9,058 bases of DNA from Chloroflexota bacterium. GTDB lineage: Bacteria; Chloroflexota; Ktedonobacteria; Ktedonobacterales; Ktedonobacteraceae. The position numbers and the translations under genes were made by a program. The DNA lies in assembly GCA_005879655.1 (NCBI GenBank), contig VBJK01000475.1:1026-10083 (forward strand), read 5' to 3'. The notes under the pieces are model-generated. The model searched no databases. It worked only from the letters and a program-made list of their open reading frames with translations, and had not been told where the DNA came from. Below are positions 5,856 through 9,058 of this stretch, piece by piece (positions within the stretch are counted from its first letter, which is position 1; the number at the start of each line of letters is the position of its first letter).

Positions 5856-6185
5856 ATGAGAAATCGGTGGATGTATCCAGATAACTGGGGCCAGCTCGCG
5901 TGGGAGTGTAAGGAACGTGCCAAGTGGTGTTGTCAGTGTTGTGCTCTTGCCCATGGGGCTTGGGTAGTGAGTAGGCGGGGGGTTCCTTATCGGGCGTACT
6001 TGGCAGCAGCTCATTTAGATCATGACCCGTGGAATCCGCATCCACGGCTTGCGGCCTTGTGTCCAAGGTGTCATGCTCGTTATGATCGCTCGCTTTCGGA
6101 GTGGGATTCTTGGTTGATTTTAGAGCGGTTAAGACATCATTGTTTAGTCAAAGCGTACAAACAGCGTGTGAGCGCTGAGGTGTAG
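5856..6185 (+). CDS. HNH endonuclease-like protein
   Basis: This encodes 109 residues. ATG 5856 follows a G-rich ribosome binding site (GGGGGCGGG). The in-frame ATG at 5814 lies in the preceding gene and was rejected. Zinc-binding cysteines sit at 25-29 (CCQCC) and at C69/C72 (CPRCH). Between them AAHLDHDPWNPHPRLAALCP supplies the HNH core: H53 and H56 around LDH, N60, and H73 in the CxxCH that ends the beta-beta-alpha fold. HNH proteins of this type cut DNA as free nucleases or restriction components in mobile elements. With no larger fused domain here, the target is unknown. It lies between a Cys-rich gene and the MazG-like gene. Confidence 0.75.
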   Translation: MRNRWMYPDNWGQLAWECKERAKWCCQCCALAHGAWVVSRRGVPYRAYLAAAHLDHDPWNPHPRLAALCPRCHARYDRSLSEWDSWLILERLRHHCLVKAYKQRVSAEV

Positions 6186-6202
6186 GAAAGGAAGGTTCTT
6201 CA

Positions 6203-6616
6203 ATGAATGAAGAACAGTATCGGCAAGAGGTCTTGCAGTTTTATGATGCTGCGGGTGAGCCGCTTGGGCAAATGTCTATGGGAGTGCTTGCTTTAGCTGC
6301 TTCATCTGGTCAGGTTGCACATGTGGTCAATGGGGTGCTTTTTGAGGGGCAACAGCTGGAAGTTGTAGAGCTAAAAGGGGCGGTGGGCAAAGTGTTACGG
6401 TCTGTTATGTTGTTGTGTGATGTGGTAGGGTGCTCTTTTTCGGAGGTGATGGAGAGTGATGTGGTTGTGTTACGTGGGCAAGGTCTTGGTGGTGCTGAGA
6501 GAGAGGGGAGTGCTAATAGAGAGGATGCTTCGTTTGGTGATGATTACTGTTTTGTGCATACGCCTGGTGGGTATCGTTGCGCACAGTGCCAGGAGATGCT
6601 GGAGTTGATTTCGTGA
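6203..6616 (+). CDS. Degenerate MazG-like protein with C-terminal CxxC
   Basis: This encodes 137 residues with an AAGGAAGG ribosome binding site. The helical layout of residues 25-90 resembles MazG-type nucleotide pyrophosphohydrolases. ALAASSGQVAHVVN aligns with the usual GLaGEaGEvae helix, VVELKGAVGKVLRSVMLLCDVVG with ELGDvLwYl-type helices, and CSFSEVMESDVVVL with the closing sleeevm..N segment. The acidic metal ligands are missing at most of these positions: SSGQ replaces GEAGE, and E56 is kept but the Asp of ELGD is Gly59. It is therefore unlikely to hydrolyse nucleotides in the usual way. A CxxC (CAQC) near the C-terminus with an upstream Cys suggests a small metal site. The family assignment is tentative. 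Confidence 0.45.
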   Translation: MNEEQYRQEVLQFYDAAGEPLGQMSMGVLALAASSGQVAHVVNGVLFEGQQLEVVELKGAVGKVLRSVMLLCDVVGCSFSEVMESDVVVLRGQGLGGAEREGSANREDASFGDDYCFVHTPGGYRCAQCQEMLELIS

Positions 6617-6666
6617 GAGGGTTTAATGACTTTCCATTAGGATATTGGGATGCTTGGTATTGTCTA

Positions 6667-6678
6667 ATGGCAAGCCAT
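6667..6678 (+). repeat. Palindromic repeat copy 4 (just upstream of primase RBS)
   Basis: ATGGCAAGCCAT, full 12-mer, non-coding. It ends two bases before the AAGGAGGG ribosome binding site (from 6681) of the primase-like gene starting at 6696. Confidence 0.85.
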
Positions 6679-6695
6679 ACAAGGAGGGTTGGGCT

Positions 6696-7565
6696 ATGTA
6701 TGTTGTGACGAGAGATTTGGTTGAGGCATATGCAGCATTGTTTGTGCACTGCTGGGACTACTATGCAGTACAGCAGCCTGATGGATCGTATCGGCCTTGT
6801 TATGAGCGACTTTCGTTGTCACGCTTGGTATACCATGGGCATGGGGTAGAGGAGCTTGTGGAGCTGGTGGGGCTTCTTTCACAGCAAGGCGTTTCTTGTG
6901 TGGCTGAGGCCAGTCGTCGAGGTTGGCATGTCTGGGTACATGTTGAACCGGATTCAATGGCAAGCCATGTAAGGGCGTGGTTGTTGCCGTATGCGCGTCG
7001 TTTTGGTGTAGAGCTGTATCCTGCTCAAGATACAGTAGGCAAAGTAGGCTCGTTGATCCGGCTTCCTTTGGGGGTGCATCGTAAGAGTGGCGGGTGGTAT
7101 CCGTTCTTGCGGGTATCGGCTGATGGTTTGCTTGTACCCGTGGGACAAACAGTCGCAGAGTGCTGCGCCTGGGCTGGCGAAAATGTGTCTCGGTCTTTTG
7201 TTCCTCAATGTTGTGAACCAGAGTTTGAGCTGGTGTCGAGGGTGCGTCCGGTCTCTGTGCAGAGAGGACAGCATTCTGTTGGTTTGATCAGAGAGTGGTG
7301 TGAGGCTCAAGACGTTATGGAGGTGATTGGGTGTTACACCCATTTGGATCATCGTGGTATTGGTCGCTGTCCGCTGCCGGGGCATCATACGCGGGGTGAT
7401 GCTAGGTCAAGTTTACAGGTGTTTCCTGATAGAGCTCGTGATCGTGCACATTGGTATTGCTATACCTGGAAGCGTGCTGGTGATGTCTTTGATTTTCTGC
7501 GTTTTTATCATGGTCTCTCGATGCGTGAGGCGTGGGAACGTTTGCAAGAAGGCATGTTGTACTAA
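6696..7565 (+). CDS. AEP-type primase-like protein with CHC2-type zinc domain, catalytic segment apparently missing
   Basis: This encodes 289 residues. ATG 6696 has AAGGAGGG at good spacing, and an upstream in-frame ATG (6645) is not supported by an RBS. The N-terminus (DYYAVQQPDGSYRPCYERLS, 21-40) and the block 65-128 resemble archaeo-eukaryotic primase proteins of mobile elements. EASRRGWHVWVHVEP carries the second-motif His78, LYPAQD spans 107-112 and SLIRLPLGVHRKSG spans about 119-132. The first AEP motif, an hhhDhD strand expected between about residues 46 and 51, is absent. The C-terminus resembles a DnaG-type CHC2 zinc finger: CPLPGHH (C225, H230/231), WYCYTW (C255) and AGDVFDFLRFYHGLS. 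The fourth ligand is Trp258 instead of Cys. In family members it would prime DNA replication of the element. Activity here is doubtful. Confidence 0.65.
   Translation: MYVVTRDLVEAYAALFVHCWDYYAVQQPDGSYRPCYERLSLSRLVYHGHGVEELVELVGLLSQQGVSCVAEASRRGWHVWVHVEPDSMASHVRAWLLPYARRFGVELYPAQDTVGKVGSLIRLPLGVHRKSGGWYPFLRVSADGLLVPVGQTVAECCAWAGENVSRSFVPQCCEPEFELVSRVRPVSVQRGQHSVGLIREWCEAQDVMEVIGCYTHLDHRGIGRCPLPGHHTRGDARSSLQVFPDRARDRAHWYCYTWKRAGDVFDFLRFYHGLSMREAWERLQEGMLY
6957..6968 (+). repeat. Palindromic repeat copy 5 (inside primase gene)
   Basis: ATGGCAAGCCAT, full 12-mer. The coding frame here is ATG-GCA-AGC-CAT (Met-Ala-Ser-His), a third frame compared with copies 2 and 3. Confidence 0.85.
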
Positions 7566-7589
7566 GGTGTGTTGTAAGGAGTGTTTTTG

Positions 7590-7748
7590 ATGAGAGTTCT
7601 CAAGGGAGTTGCTTTTGTTGTAGGGCCGGTGGTACTGGTCGGGTTTCATTTTCTCAGTACAGGATTTCCAGTGTGGGTGCAATTTGGGTTTCCTGTGCTT
7701 GTCGGTTGGGTGATGTTGAGGCTTATTGTGGGGAGATGGTTTCTTTGA
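7590..7748 (+). CDS. Small membrane protein (52 aa)
   Basis: ATG 7590 has AAGGAG (7576-7581) eight bases upstream. The 52 residues are mostly hydrophobic: a first helix from about 5 to 22 (LKGVAFVVGPVVLVGFHFL), a short FPVWVQFGFP turn, and a second helix from about 34 to 48, ending RLIVGRWFL. The family is not recognised. It is the third very small membrane protein of this operon and its last gene before the folded RNA region. Confidence 0.6.
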   Translation: MRVLKGVAFVVGPVVLVGFHFLSTGFPVWVQFGFPVLVGWVMLRLIVGRWFL

Positions 7749-7778
7749 TGTAGGTGATGAGGGCTGTATAGCTTGCTA

Positions 7779-7806
7779 TTGACTGATACCAACATTTTGA
7801 TATCCT
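7779..7806 (+). promoter_or_regulatory. Possible promoter upstream of the folded RNA
   Basis: TTGACT (7779-7784) and TATCCT (7801-7806) are 16 nt apart. The -35 is good and the -10 weak. Palindrome copy 6 begins two bases after the -10, around the predicted start site, where a bound protein would block initiation. Confidence 0.35.
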
Positions 7807-7807
7807 A

Positions 7808-7819
7808 ATGGCTTGCCAT
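7808..7819 (-). repeat. Palindromic repeat copy 6 (opposite orientation)
   Basis: ATGGCTTGCCAT: the central dinucleotide is TT, so this copy is inverted relative to all others. It lies at the upstream edge of the folded RNA region. Confidence 0.85.
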
Positions 7820-7870
7820 CAGTGTCTCGTGTGTGCTCTCTCGGTCTTGCCGGAGGTTGATACGCTCACA

Positions 7871-8190
7871 GCTGCGGGGGCTGGTGGGTTGGTGCTGCGG
7901 TACCCCCCTCTCTAGCCCTCGGAGACTTGTCTTTCACCTTGCTCTTGTTAGGCGGGGCTTGCATGTTGGGTGCACGGGTTTCCCAACATGCAAGGGGGAT
8001 GGTGTGGTGGCACTCAGTCCGCCATTGGGGCGGTTGTACGCGCCGTTCCGGCCTGCCGTGGGACGTAGTCCTCGCGGCGTGCCGGACGGACGGCGTAGCA
8101 ACCGCCAGGGCGCGAACCAAGTATATCGCGCCCGTATAAATGCAAGTCAGAAAAGCGGGCACCTGTTGGCTGAAAGGAGGTGATGCCCTT
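7871..8190 (+). ncRNA. Highly structured RNA, candidate HEARO/omega-RNA (IscB/IsrB-type)
   Basis: The region is GC-rich, unlike the G+T-rich genes around it, and folds well. Hairpin 1 is a perfect 13-bp inverted repeat, 7958-7970 with 7982-7994. A long multi-helix arm has GGCGGTTG (8029-8036) pairing with CAACCGCC (8099-8106). Inside it are CGCCG (8041-8045) with CGGCG (8091-8095), TCCGGC (8047-8052) with GCCGGA (8081-8086), GCCG (8055-8058) with CGGC (8075-8078), and GGAC with GTCC around a GTA loop (8061-8071). Hairpin 3 is GGGCGCGA (8108-8115) with TCGCGCCC (8126-8133). A last hairpin (8157-8164 with 8178-8188) buries a near-perfect Shine-Dalgarno (AAAGGAGGTGAT). A folded RNA ending directly in an RBS is the layout of HEARO/omega-RNAs upstream of iscB/isrB, which are abundant in Ktedonobacteria. 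Class and exact ends are inferred. No nuclease gene follows. Confidence 0.55.
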
Positions 8191-8197
8191 GCTTGTA
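8174..8197 (+). pseudogene. Strong Shine-Dalgarno followed by a three-codon truncated reading frame
   Basis: AAAGGAGGTGAT (8173-8184) matches the anti-Shine-Dalgarno almost fully. The best-spaced start, TTG at 8189 (8 nt after GGAGG), gives Met-Leu-Val and then TGA at 8198-8200. Such a signal with almost no reading frame suggests the 5' stub of a lost gene, possibly an iscB/isrB-type nuclease whose proteins often start with a short hydrophobic strand. Confidence 0.4.
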
Positions 8198-8408
8198 TGA
8201 CAATCCCTAGAGTAGTCAGCCATATGGAGTTCTCGTGTGAGAGGTCAACGATGAAGTTTCAAGCTCTTTTGAGTGGGTCTTGAGACAAGGACGAGAAGTT
8301 TTGTAGATTGTCAAAAAGTGTAGGAGTTTTTTCTTCTTAGTGTTGTCTGACTTGCTTATTGGAGGGCAAATGTTCCTTATGGCAAGTCGAGCTTAACAGG
8401 AGGTTTTT
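8191..8408 (+). other. Non-coding stretch downstream of the folded RNA
   Basis: No gene is visible. Small foldable elements include TCTC-GTGT-GAGA (near 8232-8243) and TCAAG paired with CTTGA around 8258-8284. GACAA paired with TTGTC around 8285-8312 is followed by a T-rich run (TTTTTTCTTCTT, about 8327-8338) that could act as a weak terminator. Part of this may be the right end of the element that brought the RNA. Confidence 0.3.
8379..8390 (+). repeat. Degenerate palindromic repeat copy
   Basis: ATGGCAAG is intact but the right arm is TCGA instead of CCAT. It lies a few bases before the AGGAGG ribosome binding site of the gene at 8409, the same position as copies 4 and 7 relative to their genes. 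Confidence 0.45.
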
Positions 8409-8630
8409 ATGCAGTATCAATGGCAGTCCTTCGAGGACAAGCATCTTGCTCAACCTGATGAGTTGGTCAATCGTCGTGTGTGGGTAGAGGCTTTGAGGAA
8501 GTATGCGGCAATCCGCTGTTTTACTCATGATGGGCAAATGGTTCTTGAGTTTTCGCCAGATGCTCCTCGTTCTCCTTATGAGATGTATGTGGACGCTGAT
8601 TTGCTTGGTGTTTCTGTTGTTCTTGTTTAA
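8409..8630 (+). CDS. Small hypothetical protein (73 aa)
   Basis: ATG 8409 follows a strong AGGAGG ribosome binding site. The 73 residues begin MQYQWQSFEDKHLAQPDELV, then WVEALRKYAAIRCFTHDGQM and a beta-rich acidic C-terminus (MYVDADLLGVSVVLV). There is a single cysteine and no membrane segment. The family is not recognised. It follows the non-coding RNA region, so it may be transcribed separately from the main operon. Confidence 0.65.
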   Translation: MQYQWQSFEDKHLAQPDELVNRRVWVEALRKYAAIRCFTHDGQMVLEFSPDAPRSPYEMYVDADLLGVSVVLV

Positions 8631-8669
8631 TTTGTCTTTCTGGCTTGTTGTTGGGGTCTTTTCTCTTCA

Positions 8670-8681
8670 ATGGCAAGCCAT
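8670..8681 (+). repeat. Palindromic repeat copy 7 (upstream of rep-like gene)
   Basis: ATGGCAAGCCAT, full 12-mer, extended to AATGGCAAGCCATT (8669-8682). It is non-coding and ends 22 bases before the ATG at 8704. Confidence 0.85.
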
Positions 8682-8703
8682 TGGTGTCTGAAAGGGGGGT
8701 TTT

Positions 8704-9058
8704 ATGGCTGCTCTTAAGGTCGTCAATCGTGGGGTCGATACCTTAGTGGTCAATGTCTATCATACGGATGAGACTGGATTGAGTCGTCAGAAGCGGGAGT
8801 TGGAAGAGACGTTGCATGCACAGCTGGAAGAGTACAAGCGTGCAGCTCAGGCGGTGGGTGAAGCAGTGGCTACATCCTTTGTGTTCAATGGTTTAGTGAT
8901 GCTCATGCAGCCGAATGGAGCATTGCATGGTCAGTTTCCTTGGATGCTCAAAACCAAGGATATTACGCTTTACATCTCGACTGGTTCCTGGAATGGGATA
9001 GGTGCAGTGCGCTTCAATAGTGACTTTCTCTGGTCATCTGAGGGATTGGTCAATGCAG
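8704..9058 (+). CDS. Conserved rep-like/unknown protein, N-terminal part, runs off window
   Basis: The frame is open from ATG 8704 (ribosome binding site AAAGGGGGG) to the window edge, 118 codons without a stop. It begins MAALKVVNRGVDTLVVNVYH, followed by a charged helix (RQKRELEETLHAQLEEYKRA). A run of strands follows with ATSFVFNGLVMLMQPNGALH, FPWMLKTKDITLYISTGSWN and AVRFNSDFLWSSEGLV. The pattern recalls large conserved proteins near replication genes of Chloroflexota mobile elements and may be a replication-initiation or relaxase-like protein. No catalytic motif is visible in this part and the resemblance is from memory, so the function is tentative. Confidence 0.6.
   Translation, partial: MAALKVVNRGVDTLVVNVYHTDETGLSRQKRELEETLHAQLEEYKRAAQAVGEAVATSFVFNGLVMLMQPNGALHGQFPWMLKTKDITLYISTGSWNGIGAVRFNSDFLWSSEGLVNA

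Noticed and set aside
7833..8183. 116-residue plus-strand frame over the folded RNA
   Set aside because: No ribosome binding site, Arg/Gly/Pro-rich product, and the DNA is explained by long inverted repeats. It is more likely non-coding.
4505..8681. Near-regular spacing of about 850 bp between several palindrome copies (849, 851, 862)
   Set aside because: Other intervals are 1313, 290 and about 4060, so with so few copies the regularity is not persuasive.
1..9058. CRISPR arrays, tRNA or rRNA genes
   Set aside because: No regularly spaced direct repeats, cloverleaf-like sequences or rRNA segments were recognised on either strand.

Overview
The window reads as the accessory or replication region of a plasmid or integrated mobile element. 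I see no rRNA, tRNA, CRISPR array or housekeeping gene. The plus strand is conspicuously G+T-rich and carries almost every gene. Genes are short and tightly packed, often with TAGTG-type stop/start overlaps, GTG starts and clear Shine-Dalgarno sites. From remembered family resemblance (an AEP-type primase, a TOPRIM protein and a rep-like protein) I suspect a Ktedonobacteria-like Chloroflexota host, but the sequence alone does not prove this.

Layout. (1) Positions 1-250 hold the 5' part of a minus-strand helix-turn-helix gene. (2) Positions 299-373 hold two divergent promoters: minus TTGCCT-N17-TACAAT and plus TTGACA-N17-TATAAT, the latter a perfect consensus. Three GTTAGTTA repeats lie among them. 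(3) Positions 380-697 are a long structured leader. (4) Positions 698-7748 look like one long plus-strand operon. It holds a Cys-rich small protein, a conserved unknown, an acidic mini-protein, a DUF488 protein, small membrane proteins, zinc-ribbon mini-proteins, a 4-TM protein, a split TOPRIM (Spo11/TopoVI-A-like) protein, an HNH protein, a degenerate MazG-like protein and an AEP/CHC2 primase-like protein. (5) Positions 7749-8408 have no gene but hold a GC-rich, highly folded RNA that ends in a very strong Shine-Dalgarno and an immediately truncated reading frame. This looks like an ORF-less HEARO/omega-RNA (IscB/IsrB-type) element. (6) Positions 8409-9058 hold a small unknown gene and the start of a rep-like protein that leaves the window.

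Two things cut across the gene map. First, the 12-bp palindrome ATGGC(AA/TT)GCCAT occurs six times exactly, with one further 10-bp core copy. Copies inside genes fall in three different reading frames, so it is conserved as DNA and not as protein. Several copies sit just upstream of ribosome binding sites. Second, two core enzymes seem to have lost internal segments: the TOPRIM protein is frameshifted at a deletion, and the primase lacks the expected catalytic Asp-x-Asp segment.

Together the genes suggest a replication and DNA-processing module (primase, TOPRIM, HNH, rep-like) with small accessory proteins. It is probably controlled from the divergent promoter region by the minus-strand HTH protein, and parts of it are decaying or remodelled.
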